From positions 1 through 64,000 of the forward strand of contig CAYZGX010000001.1 in assembly GCA_964478235.1 (NCBI GenBank): 64,000 nucleotides of DNA. Direction: 5' to 3'. The DNA is from 2-02-FULL-45-10 sp964478235 (GTDB taxonomy: Bacteria > Patescibacteriota > Patescibacteriia > Magasanikbacterales > GWA2-37-8). Both the position numbers and the translations under genes were made by a program. Position 1 is the stretch's first letter; each line of letters opens with the position of its first letter. Below are positions 32,599 through 39,211 of the stretch, piece after piece. The notes beneath the pieces were generated by a model. That model saw nothing but the letters and a program-made list of their open reading frames with translations, was not told where the DNA came from and searched no databases.

Positions 32599-32997
32599 GG
32601 GAGTGTTACGGTTTCGACAGGATAGCGAATCGCTACCCGCATACCGAGCTAGTACTCAAGCTCGTAAATACCAGGTACAACTATAATAAGTGCAAACTTG
32701 TTATCAAAAGTAAAAGCTTCTGTTGCATCTATTGCCAACAGTTTCGCCTTTGCTCCAGCTTTGGCCTAACGGCCTAGCTCATCACCCTAGCAAGATCTCA
32801 TAGCTAGTCAGTGGTGTCACTTATGAGATGTATCTATAGCAGGGCGCCTGCGATGTTATAGAGACACTAACCGTGGGCTAGACATATGCATTTTGCCAAC
32901 CTTTTAGCACGTGTTCGAACTACCAAGGTCGGCTGAGTATGGAGACGGTCTCGAAACATATCACTGGACGCGAGTTCAACTCTCGCCACTTCCACCA
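32599..32997 (+). ncRNA. ssrA: Transfer-messenger RNA (one-piece)
   Basis: Begins GGGAGTGTTACGGTTTCGAC and ends with a T-arm (GCGAG-TTCAACT-CTCGC), acceptor CACTTCC, A, and encoded CCA. Acceptor pairing GGGAGTG/CACTTCC is complete with one G-U. The tag frame runs from GCA at 32692 to TAA at 32767-32769, encoding 25 residues that begin ANLLSKVKAS and end FAFAPALA. That is long compared with the 10-residue E. coli tag but ends in the usual hydrophobic A-L-A style. It is a one-piece tmRNA of 399 nt, 12 nt ahead of infC. Confidence 0.95.
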
Positions 32998-33009
32998 AAC
33001 ATTACCACT

Positions 33010-33555
33010 ATGCGTATTACGCATCGCCGAAAAAAAGAAGATCTAAAAAAACAGTACGACTACAACGAGAGCATTACCGCTCCTGAAGTTTTAGTTCTTG
33101 GTAAGACCGGCGAAAATATTGGTGTTATGAAAACTGGCGAAGCGATTATTTTCGCTCGCGAACAAGGTGTTGATTTGGTAGAAATCAATCCAAAGTCCAA
33201 CCCACCAGTTGCCAAGCTGATTGACTTTGGTCAATTCCGCTACGCCCAAGAAAAAGAAGCTCGTTTACAAAAAGCTCACCAACATGTTGTCGACACCAAG
33301 GGTGTCCGCTTGTCGGTGCGCATCGGTCAGCACGATTTAGATATTCGCCACACCCAAACGATCAAATTTTTGAACGATGGTCACAAGGTGAAAATTGAAA
33401 TCATGCTCCGCGGTCGCGAAATGCAGTACGCTCATCTCGGCTTTGATGTGGTCAAAAACTTTATTGCCAAAGTCCACGCTGAAGTACCGGTCCGTATTGA
33501 GCAGGCTGTTGAAAAAACAGCCAACAAAGTTACTGCGCTTATTGCCAAAGCGTAA
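33010..33555 (+). CDS. infC: Translation initiation factor IF-3
   Basis: 181 residues from ATG 33010. IF3-N: YDYNESITAPEVLVLGKTGENIGVM, EQGVDLVEINPKSNPPVAKLIDFGQFRY. IF3-C: VRLSVRIGQHDLDIRHTQTIKFLNDGHKVKIEIMLRGRE. It starts 12 nt after the encoded CCA of tmRNA, so its mRNA 5' end may come from tmRNA processing. An in-frame ATT at 33001 (ATT-ACC-ACT-ATG) is notable because infC in many bacteria starts at AUU, but the ATG is the simpler choice. It is followed by rpmI and rplT, the classic IF3-L35-L20 order. Confidence 0.93.
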   Translation: MRITHRRKKEDLKKQYDYNESITAPEVLVLGKTGENIGVMKTGEAIIFAREQGVDLVEINPKSNPPVAKLIDFGQFRYAQEKEARLQKAHQHVVDTKGVRLSVRIGQHDLDIRHTQTIKFLNDGHKVKIEIMLRGREMQYAHLGFDVVKNFIAKVHAEVPVRIEQAVEKTANKVTALIAKA

Positions 33556-33565
33556 ACGCTTCCTG

Positions 33566-33602
33566 AGCGAAGCGAATTGTCTTTTTCGAAAGATACTTCG
33601 CT
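33566..33602 (+). promoter_or_regulatory. Structured infC-rpmI intergenic element
   Basis: AGCGAAG/CTTCGCT outer stem with an inner TCTTT/AAAGA hairpin and no T-run. It lies in the 146-nt infC-rpmI gap where L20 autoregulatory leaders occur in other bacteria. It could also be a processing site; no L20-leader family match is claimed. Confidence 0.45.
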
Positions 33603-33701
33603 GCGCCCACGAACTGGTCGCATTCATTCTTTATTCATAGACCCGTCATAACACCAGCCTTAGCCAGCCCCGTTATTGATGAGATGTCTAGACGTATACG
33701 T

Positions 33702-33899
33702 ATGCCAAAATTAAAAACCCACAAAGCTACGTCCAAGCGCTATAAGAAAACCTCTACAGGTAAAATTATCAAGCGCACTTCTGGTCAAAACCACTTCAAC
33801 GCTCGTGAAAACGGCAAAGTTGGTCGCAACAAGAAATCCGACGTAGTTACAAGCACTGCCCTCAACCGTATCATCGGTATTGCTTTACCACATAATTAA
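33702..33899 (+). CDS. rpmI: 50S ribosomal protein L35
   Basis: 65 residues from ATG 33702: MPKLKTHKATSKRYKKTSTG, then KIIKRTSGQNHFNARENGKV. This matches L35 along its length. An in-frame ATG at 33684 would add MSRRIR and is less likely because family members start MPK(L/M)KT. It lies between infC and rplT. Confidence 0.95.
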   Translation: MPKLKTHKATSKRYKKTSTGKIIKRTSGQNHFNARENGKVGRNKKSDVVTSTALNRIIGIALPHN

Positions 33900-33922
33900 T
33901 TAGATACTTTTTCTAGCATCCT

Positions 33923-34267
33923 ATGACACGTATTAAAGGTGGTTTACTCCACAGCAAGCGCCGCCGCGGTATTTTAAAACATACCAAAGGTTACCGCTGG
34001 GGTCGCAAATCAAACATCAAAGTAGCGAAAGTTGCTAAGATGAAAGCTGGTCAGCATGCCTTCGACGGTCGCCGTATGAAGAAACGCGTCAACCGTCAGC
34101 TCTGGAACGTTCGCATCAACGCTGCGCTCCATACGCTTGATCTCAGTTACAGCAAAGTAATGGGCCTCTTTAAGAAAAACAACATCGCGCTTGACCGCAA
34201 AGTGTTGTCTGAAATGGCCATCAAATATCCTGAAATGTTCAAAGCTGTTGTTGCTCACGCAAAATAA
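33923..34267 (+). CDS. rplT: 50S ribosomal protein L20
   Basis: 114 residues: MTRIKGGLLHSKRRRGILKH, YRWGRKSNIKVAKVAKMKAG, RRMKKRVNRQLWNVRINAAL and a C-terminal LSYSKVMGLFKKNNIALDRKVL. It matches L20 over the full length. In many bacteria L20 represses its own operon; the structured gap upstream of rpmI may be the site here. A separate small-RNA gene follows. Confidence 0.95.
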   Translation: MTRIKGGLLHSKRRRGILKHTKGYRWGRKSNIKVAKVAKMKAGQHAFDGRRMKKRVNRQLWNVRINAALHTLDLSYSKVMGLFKKNNIALDRKVLSEMAIKYPEMFKAVVAHAK

Positions 34268-34289
34268 CGCGTTATCCACACGATAATCG

Positions 34290-34318
34290 TTGACAAAAAC
34301 AGCCTCGTCCCGTAGTAT
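34290..34318 (+). promoter_or_regulatory. Promoter of the candidate small RNA
   Basis: TTGACA-N17-TAGTAT, start expected near 34325. Confidence 0.75.
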
Positions 34319-34324
34319 CACTTT

Positions 34325-34411
34325 TACAAAGACCCTGTGTGTGTTTGGCAGCTGGAGAGGTGCCCCCTCCTTCACCTCCTTTCAACTGTCAGACGCACAC
34401 AGGGTCTTTTT
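34325..34411 (+). ncRNA. Candidate small RNA with tandem anti-Shine-Dalgarno motifs
   Basis: No ORF is supported. The transcript would fold into one long hairpin: 14 bp (AGACCCTGTGTGTG/CGCACACAGGGTCT) continuing into 8 bp (TTTGGCAG/CTGTCAGA with two G-U), then GAGGTG/CACCTC closing a 10-nt loop CCCCCUCCUU. The outer stem plus TTTTTGTTT makes an intrinsic terminator. CCUCCUU occurs twice, once in the loop and once as CACCUCCUUUC, which equals the usual 3' end of 16S rRNA. It does not match SRP RNA (no GGAAGGAAGCAGCC-type loop) or 6S size. Regulation by pairing with Shine-Dalgarno sequences is inference. Confidence 0.65.
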
Positions 34412-34429
34412 GTTTGAGTATAAACCGTA

Positions 34430-34458
34430 TTGACAATACCGCTGTAGTACTATATAAT
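34430..34458 (+). promoter_or_regulatory. tRNA-Asp promoter
   Basis: Perfect TTGACA-N17-TATAAT, 15 nt before the mature tRNA. Confidence 0.85.
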
Positions 34459-34473
34459 CCTCGTACAAATTAT

Positions 34474-34547
34474 GGATCGGTAGCTCAACTGGTTAGAGCG
34501 CTGCCCTGTCACGGCAGAGGTTGCGGGTTCGAGTCCCGTCCGGTCCG
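34474..34547 (+). tRNA. tRNA-Asp (GTC)
   Basis: 74 nt without encoded CCA. Acceptor GGATCGG/CCGGTCC, anticodon stem CTGCC/GGCAG with loop CTGTCAC (anticodon GTC), T-loop TTCGAGT. All arms are intact. Confidence 0.96.
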
Positions 34548-34548
34548 C

Positions 34549-34590
34549 ATAACAATAAAATACACCTTTCAAGGTGTGTTTTATTGTTAT
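34549..34590 (+). terminator. tRNA-Asp terminator
   Basis: Near-perfect 18-bp stem ATAACAATAAAATACACC/GGTGTGTTTTATTGTTAT with loop TTTCAA; T-rich on the 3' side and readable in both directions. Confidence 0.8.
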
Positions 34591-34642
34591 AGTAGATTGT
34601 ACGCGAAACTCGAACCAAAAAATGTAGTACCCAGATTTCACA

Positions 34643-34671
34643 TTGACTTTCCCCTCAAAAAATGATGTACT
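34643..34671 (+). promoter_or_regulatory. Promoter of the receiver-protein gene
   Basis: TTGACT-N17-TGTACT; leader about 37 nt with CATCCC/GGGATG hairpin and a GGAGG ribosome-binding site. Confidence 0.65.
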
Positions 34672-34714
34672 TGGTCGTACATCCCACCCCCGGGATGCCC
34701 CACGGAGGCACGCC

Positions 34715-35170
34715 ATGAAACTGATACTCGGCGGTGAACCCACGAGGTCCACCGTGTCAGACAAACCAGAAGCACCACAACCAGTTATTCTGATTTTGGA
34801 CGACGAAAGTGCTGTTTGTCACATCATCAAGGCCGAGGTGGTGCGACTTCTGCCCGGAAGTGAATGCCTCCTCGCTCGAGGAAGCAACGAGGCCAACGCT
34901 CTGCTCGCAGAGCGCAATGTGGACATTTTGGTATCAGACATCTCGCTTGGCATGAGCGATCCGCTCGGTGGTTTTTCCACCATCAGCGCCGGTCGCAAGC
35001 TCAAGGGTGACGCACTCACCATCATCGCCATGTCGAGCGGTAATCACGAAGCGCAGGCTCTCCACCAGGGGGCCAACAAGTTCTTCAGCAAGCGTGGACA
35101 CGACGATTTCGAATTGGCTGTCGCCTCGCTTGTCATGCAATTCTGGCGGAAGCGCACCGCCACCAAGTAA
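34715..35170 (+). CDS. Stand-alone response-regulator receiver protein
   Basis: 151 residues from ATG 34715, chosen because GGAGG lies 6 nt upstream. The receiver fold is complete: VILILDDESAVCHIIKAEV (acidic pair), DILVSDISLGMSDPLGG (phospho-acceptor Asp), IIAMSSGNHEAQ (Ser/Thr switch) and KFFSKRGHDDFE (conserved Lys). There is no output domain. An N-terminal extension of about 25 residues precedes the domain. GC content and strong ribosome-binding site resemble the island genes rather than the ribosomal genes next door. The partner kinase is not in the window. Confidence 0.82.
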   Translation: MKLILGGEPTRSTVSDKPEAPQPVILILDDESAVCHIIKAEVVRLLPGSECLLARGSNEANALLAERNVDILVSDISLGMSDPLGGFSTISAGRKLKGDALTIIAMSSGNHEAQALHQGANKFFSKRGHDDFELAVASLVMQFWRKRTATK

Positions 35171-35229
35171 CTATCTGTAAGGAGCAGGGTGTGCGGCGGG
35201 CTCACACACAAACGCCCGCATACTATAAG

Positions 35230-35254
35230 CAACTCACCAACGTGGGTTGTTTTT
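35230..35254 (+). terminator. Terminator after the receiver gene
   Basis: CAACTCAC/GTGGGTTG (one G-U) with a CAAC loop, followed by TTTTT. Confidence 0.75.
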
Positions 35255-35269
35255 AATTACCCCAAACTC

Positions 35270-35298
35270 TTGACAAAAAGGGTAACTCCTGCTACACT
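35270..35298 (+). promoter_or_regulatory. Promoter of the small membrane peptide
   Basis: TTGACA-N17-TACACT, starting a leader of about 100 nt that contains an AAGGAGG at 35334-35340 with no ATG/GTG/TTG at usable distance. Confidence 0.7.
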
Positions 35299-35405
35299 CG
35301 AACCCCACTACAGTGTGTCAGGCGACTTCGGGCAAGGAGGCTCGAGTCGCATTAACCCGACGATCAGACAAACATCTGGCGTCATTCACCACAAGGCAAT
35401 CACTC

Positions 35406-35537
35406 ATGGGAGCACCTGTTCCTCTTCGTTGGTACGAAATCCTCCCCAAAAAAGTAGTGATCGGCGTGGCCCTCGTTGGCTTCGCGGTCATTGGCGGAGG
35501 CGTTTTGCTCATCTCGCTGGTCCAATACCGGCAGTAG
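35406..35537 (+). CDS. 43-residue single-pass membrane peptide
   Basis: MGAPVPLRWYEILPKKVVIG, then VALVGFAVIGGGVLLISLVQYRQ: a short basic N-terminus and one Gly-rich transmembrane helix. It has its own promoter, and a hairpin follows. The ribosome-binding site next to this ATG is weak (AAGGC). Function unknown; regulatory peptide or subunit are both possible. Confidence 0.55.
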   Translation: MGAPVPLRWYEILPKKVVIGVALVGFAVIGGGVLLISLVQYRQ

Positions 35538-35567
35538 AGCACTCGCCCCCCCCCTCCACACCCTTCC

Positions 35568-35590
35568 GACCCGCCCCAACCAGGCGGGTC
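35568..35590 (+). terminator. Hairpin after the small membrane peptide
   Basis: GACCCGCC/GGCGGGTC with a 7-nt loop, but only a weak T-rich sequence afterwards. Confidence 0.55.
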
Positions 35591-35624
35591 GTATCACGTC
35601 TCTATCTTGTACACAGGGGCTGAT

Positions 35625-35653
35625 TTGACAGAACCAACCCCATACTGTATACT
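35625..35653 (+). promoter_or_regulatory. Consensus promoter with no ORF before its terminator
   Basis: TTGACA-N17-TATACT. The next intrinsic terminator begins only about 40 nt after the expected start. Confidence 0.8.
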
Positions 35654-35659
35654 CACTAA

Positions 35660-35735
35660 CAGCTGAGCTAACCTACACTTCTATCCACGTAGGCGCTTAC
35701 ACCCACCCCGGCTAACCCCGTGGGTGGTTTTTTTT
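35660..35735 (+). ncRNA. Candidate short RNA or attenuated leader
   Basis: About 76 nt between a consensus promoter and a terminator (CACCCAC/GTGGGTG, then eight T). It holds an internal CCTAC/GTAGG hairpin and no ORF. It is either an independent small RNA or a leader that ends before the coiled-coil gene at 35804. That gene has its own extended -10 promoter (TGCTATACT, 35744-35752), which favours an independent RNA. Confidence 0.55.
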
Positions 35736-35803
35736 ATGGACTATGCTATACTGATTAGAGAGGTACCCATTACCTCATCTAGTTTATTAACCAAAAAATA
35801 CGT

Positions 35804-36295
35804 ATGTTTCAAAAAACACTCGCTACAGCTGTCACTCTCGGTCTTATCCTGACCTCTCTGCCAGTAGCCGCTCAAGAAGAAGGTACTGTTGCTCCAACAC
35901 AAACAAAGGCCTCATTAGAGCAGGCTCGCGAAAATCTTAAAGATGCTCAAGAAAAAGTAAAAGAAGCTCGCAAAGAAGCTGAAGAGAAACTCAAAGCATC
36001 CCGCGAAGCTGAAAAAGAAAAAATGTCCAAAAAAAGAGAGGAAATGGAAAAAGAGCGCTTAGAAAAAAAATCTAAGAACGAACAGCTCCTCAAAGAAAAG
36101 AAAGCAAAAAATGAAGCATACACTGCTGCCGTAAAAGCTGCCAACGAAGCCTACAAAGCAGCTATTAAAAAAGCTGAAGCAGATTTCAAAGCCGCTCGCG
36201 AGGCCGCTCGCAAAGCAATGCAAGACGCCAAAGCAGCTGCTCTCAAGCTCCGCAGCGAAACAACTTCCAGCACATCAACAACAACAGCTCAATAA
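35804..36295 (+). CDS. Secreted coiled-coil protein
   Basis: 163 residues. A signal peptide (MFQKTLATAVTLGLILTSLPVAA) is followed by about 115 residues of Ala/Glu/Lys-rich continuous helix with heptad spacing, ending in a Ser/Thr tail. No enzyme motif. The highly charged helix may act as a spacer or bind nucleic acid or wall polymers; that is speculative. It is terminated by the hairpin at 36305-36333. Confidence 0.75.
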   Translation: MFQKTLATAVTLGLILTSLPVAAQEEGTVAPTQTKASLEQARENLKDAQEKVKEARKEAEEKLKASREAEKEKMSKKREEMEKERLEKKSKNEQLLKEKKAKNEAYTAAVKAANEAYKAAIKKAEADFKAAREAARKAMQDAKAAALKLRSETTSSTSTTTAQ

Positions 36296-36304
36296 CAACA
36301 AACT

Positions 36305-36333
36305 AAAAAATCCTCCGATGTGGAGGATTTTTT
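36305..36333. terminator. Bidirectional terminator
   Basis: AAATCCTCC/GGAGGATTT stem with A-run before and T-run after, between convergent genes ending at 36295 and 36332. Confidence 0.85.
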
Positions 36334-39190
36334 ATTTCTTTGCTGGCACGGCAAAGGCAGTGATACTCTGCACAATTGATTCAAAGGTTGAGGCGCTTCC
36401 CGACAGTCGAATTATTTTTTTCGTTTTAGCGTAGCCTTCGGGGTACACTTCCAAATACACTACAGTTGATGATGCTCCGGTATACCTACGCGCCGGCAAT
36501 CCATTCCAAGTAGTCGTCGTAAGTGGAGCATCAACGATCTGAGGGGTTTGAGAACGTACTTCAAAAAATAAAGCCCCATCACCCACCAAGATTGATTCCT
36601 CGTTAGTACGAACCGTATTCCAGAGAGCTGGATAGGACATCTCAAACTGAGCAAAGCCATCTGATCGGTAGACATGTTTAGCTTCCGCAATTTTCTCGGC
36701 CTCATGTTTGATCGCTGCCTCACGAGCCTCATTCCGCGCCACCACCAACCGCTCCTCCACCCTAGCTTCCACTTGTTTTACAATGTCAGCATCACTCACT
36801 GTCTGGCAAGTAAAGCCAACCAAAAGCAACGACAAACTACTTAAACCTGCCATAGAAATGGAGCGTGACAAAATAGCTTGAGGCAACCGAAGAGCTGTCG
36901 TACCAAGCGACGCTTCAGCTGTAGCGAATAACGCTCTCGTAGTTAGAATCGCATCTGGAGTGACTGATAAAGCATCCACCCGCTCTTGTGCTAAAAAAGT
37001 AATAAATGATGGGTGAAGTGCTCGACCACCATCACACACCGTGACCGTGCGGCCAGCTCGATGAGCCACGCGAATAACCTCATTCAACAATCGCTTCATC
37101 GCTACCTCTTCTTCATTAAACCGCTCAGCCGAAAAAACCACAGCATCTTTGGCAAAAGTAAACTGCGATAAATTTTCCAAAGAAACTATAAAACCGTCAA
37201 ACAAAGTGACTAATTCTTTTGCCATAAGAACATTAGCTGGCAATTCACACATGACAAAAATCTTGAGACCATCACTCCCTCGTTCAAGACCATATTTTTT
37301 TAAAAGGGCTGTAATCGCTCGCCCCTCTTCAACGGTGCGACAAAATGGCACGATAAGAGAAATATTTTTTTGCCCCCATTCCAGACGAGCTCGGACCACC
37401 GCTTGGCAAGACAGCGCAAACGACGCTTGATGATCAGGATGTAAAAAACGACTCACCCCACGCAAACCAAGTAGCGGATTTTTTTCAACTGTTTCAAACA
37501 ACGCACCACCCGAAAGAGCACGGTACTGTTCAGTGGTTGCCGATGAAAAACGGAAGTAGACTTCTTTCGAGCCAAAAGCTAGAGATGTTTCAGTTAGCGA
37601 TTCGGCCAAACGACGCACCATCGCTTGCGCTGGACTACTATCAAGCGCACTCCATTGTTTGATAGCTTTTTTTAGCTCACCATCAGTCAGTGATTCGTAG
37701 TTACTAAGCGCGCGCGGATGAAAACCAACCGCCGTTGTATAGAGCGACTCCTCAGACAACAAACCAACTCCGGAAGCAGGCAAACTTGCCACTCCTGGAG
37801 CCACAAACGAACGAGTTAGTGTGGCCATCACTTTGGTGCGAAGTCGTCGAGGAGTTATTTCTTTAGCCTCGAAACGAGGCTCAGTTGTAAACGGTAAATG
37901 ACCGCTATATACCTGCCCCCTAGGACCATCAACAGTCGATACCGTCACCATTTGACCGGTATGTAATTTCTTTAAAGCATCAGAAACTCCGTAAATACAC
38001 AAAATACCCATTTCCCGACAAAACTGTACCTCATAACTCTCCCGGTCATTGGAAGTAGAAATAACCGCTGCCGCTGATGCAAGTGTTTGATCCCAAACTG
38101 GAGAAGTATCACCAACTACCACGACCGACGGAGTGCTAACAGACACTGCTACCGGCTGCTTGGCGACAACTACCGCCCCATGCACCACCGCCTGCCCTAC
38201 CGCCGCTCCAGAAGCCAAGACGGCCCCACGACGAAGGAGGCGATACAGCAAAGCGCTCGACGGCAAAGATGAAGCTACCAGCGCCCCCTCAAAAGCATCG
38301 TACACAACCAACGATCCAGAAGCATCTTCAAACCAAGCAATCTTAGTCAAAGCTGAATTTTTTAAAAAAGCCGATTGAGCATATGACGCTAGAATACCAA
38401 GCGCCCCATCTTTAAGCGCAGGCATCTTTTGAGTTTTTCCTACAACCGGCACTTTAGCTACACCCGATGGAGTAATGCGTAATTGTTTTTTCTTTTGAAC
38501 AACATGACGACCGAAAATAAACGGTGCATCGTTGTTAAAACCAATTTGAAAACGATCAAACGACGCCTCGGCAACAGGCGCACCAAGCGTTACAGCAACT
38601 TGAACAACCGGAGAAGAAAATCGTGTATCACGGGAAATAAAACCACTTGTTCGGATAGTTGTGGCTATCCCCACCTGCAACACAACTTGCACCGAGGTAT
38701 AATCATACCCCTGATGAATTGATTCCAGGAGTGCTTCTTCAGAAAAACGAGCGATACACGCTTCTTTAAAAGCGGCGATAATTTGCTCTTTGGTGCGAAC
38801 ACCAAACGCCACTGCTGCCTGATTAGGCAACACCCCACCAACAATCGAAGGCACTATATAAAGGGTATTTGAACCAAGCATTTTCAAACCTTCAGCAATG
38901 GCTATTTCTATTTTTTTAGGAATAGGTGTAGCTCGGATAGAAGCTTCAATCGTTTGAGCAATTTTTGACCAAACCGGCTGATTACGCCCCAAACCGCGAA
39001 GCAACGATTTTATTTGAGCGCCAAGTTTTGTTTCAGATAAATATGTAGTGTAAGCCTCGGTAGTAATCGTAAAAGCTGTCGCTTTGCGAACAGCTTCAGA
39101 AGAAGGGAGTGATTGAACTAAAAAAGCTCCAGAGCCCACTTCTTCGGCCTGAATAGCAGTTGTTTCTGTCTGTGTTCTGACAAGCACCAT
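36332..39190 (-). CDS. Degenerate PEP-synthase (PpsA-like) pseudoenzyme with membrane segment and C-terminal extension
   Basis: 952 residues. The order of parts matches PEP synthase: ATP-grasp-like N-terminus (1-340, with AFTITTEAYTTYL and FKEACIARF), swivelling domain (about 350-435) and PEP-binding barrel (about 540-760: NPLLGLRGVSRFL, GLKIFVMCELPAN). The key motifs are altered: the family VRSSATAED stretch reads LYIVPSIVGG, the phosphohistidine motif GGRTCHAAI reads NDRESYEVQ (His replaced by Tyr386), and GSNDLTQ reads SLENLSQ. A hydrophobic segment (779-795), a coiled coil and a new domain of about 100 residues follow. It is almost certainly not a PEP synthase; structural or sensory use is inferred. 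Confidence 0.72.
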   Translation of the reverse strand: MVLVRTQTETTAIQAEEVGSGAFLVQSLPSSEAVRKATAFTITTEAYTTYLSETKLGAQIKSLLRGLGRNQPVWSKIAQTIEASIRATPIPKKIEIAIAEGLKMLGSNTLYIVPSIVGGVLPNQAAVAFGVRTKEQIIAAFKEACIARFSEEALLESIHQGYDYTSVQVVLQVGIATTIRTSGFISRDTRFSSPVVQVAVTLGAPVAEASFDRFQIGFNNDAPFIFGRHVVQKKKQLRITPSGVAKVPVVGKTQKMPALKDGALGILASYAQSAFLKNSALTKIAWFEDASGSLVVYDAFEGALVASSLPSSALLYRLLRRGAVLASGAAVGQAVVHGAVVVAKQPVAVSVSTPSVVVVGDTSPVWDQTLASAAAVISTSNDRESYEVQFCREMGILCIYGVSDALKKLHTGQMVTVSTVDGPRGQVYSGHLPFTTEPRFEAKEITPRRLRTKVMATLTRSFVAPGVASLPASGVGLLSEESLYTTAVGFHPRALSNYESLTDGELKKAIKQWSALDSSPAQAMVRRLAESLTETSLAFGSKEVYFRFSSATTEQYRALSGGALFETVEKNPLLGLRGVSRFLHPDHQASFALSCQAVVRARLEWGQKNISLIVPFCRTVEEGRAITALLKKYGLERGSDGLKIFVMCELPANVLMAKELVTLFDGFIVSLENLSQFTFAKDAVVFSAERFNEEEVAMKRLLNEVIRVAHRAGRTVTVCDGGRALHPSFITFLAQERVDALSVTPDAILTTRALFATAEASLGTTALRLPQAILSRSISMAGLSSLSLLLVGFTCQTVSDADIVKQVEARVEERLVVARNEAREAAIKHEAEKIAEAKHVYRSDGFAQFEMSYPALWNTVRTNEESILVGDGALFFEVRSQTPQIVDAPLTTTTWNGLPARRYTGASSTVVYLEVYPEGYAKTKKIIRLSGSASTFESIVQSITAFAVPAKK

Positions 39191-39211
39191 ATCTCCTTAG
39201 TATAGCACAAC

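Noticed and set aside
34325..34411. SRP RNA (4.5S) or 6S RNA as identity of the small RNA
   Set aside because: The conserved SRP tip GGAAGGAAGCAGCC is absent on both strands, and the RNA is too short and lacks the open bubble of 6S.
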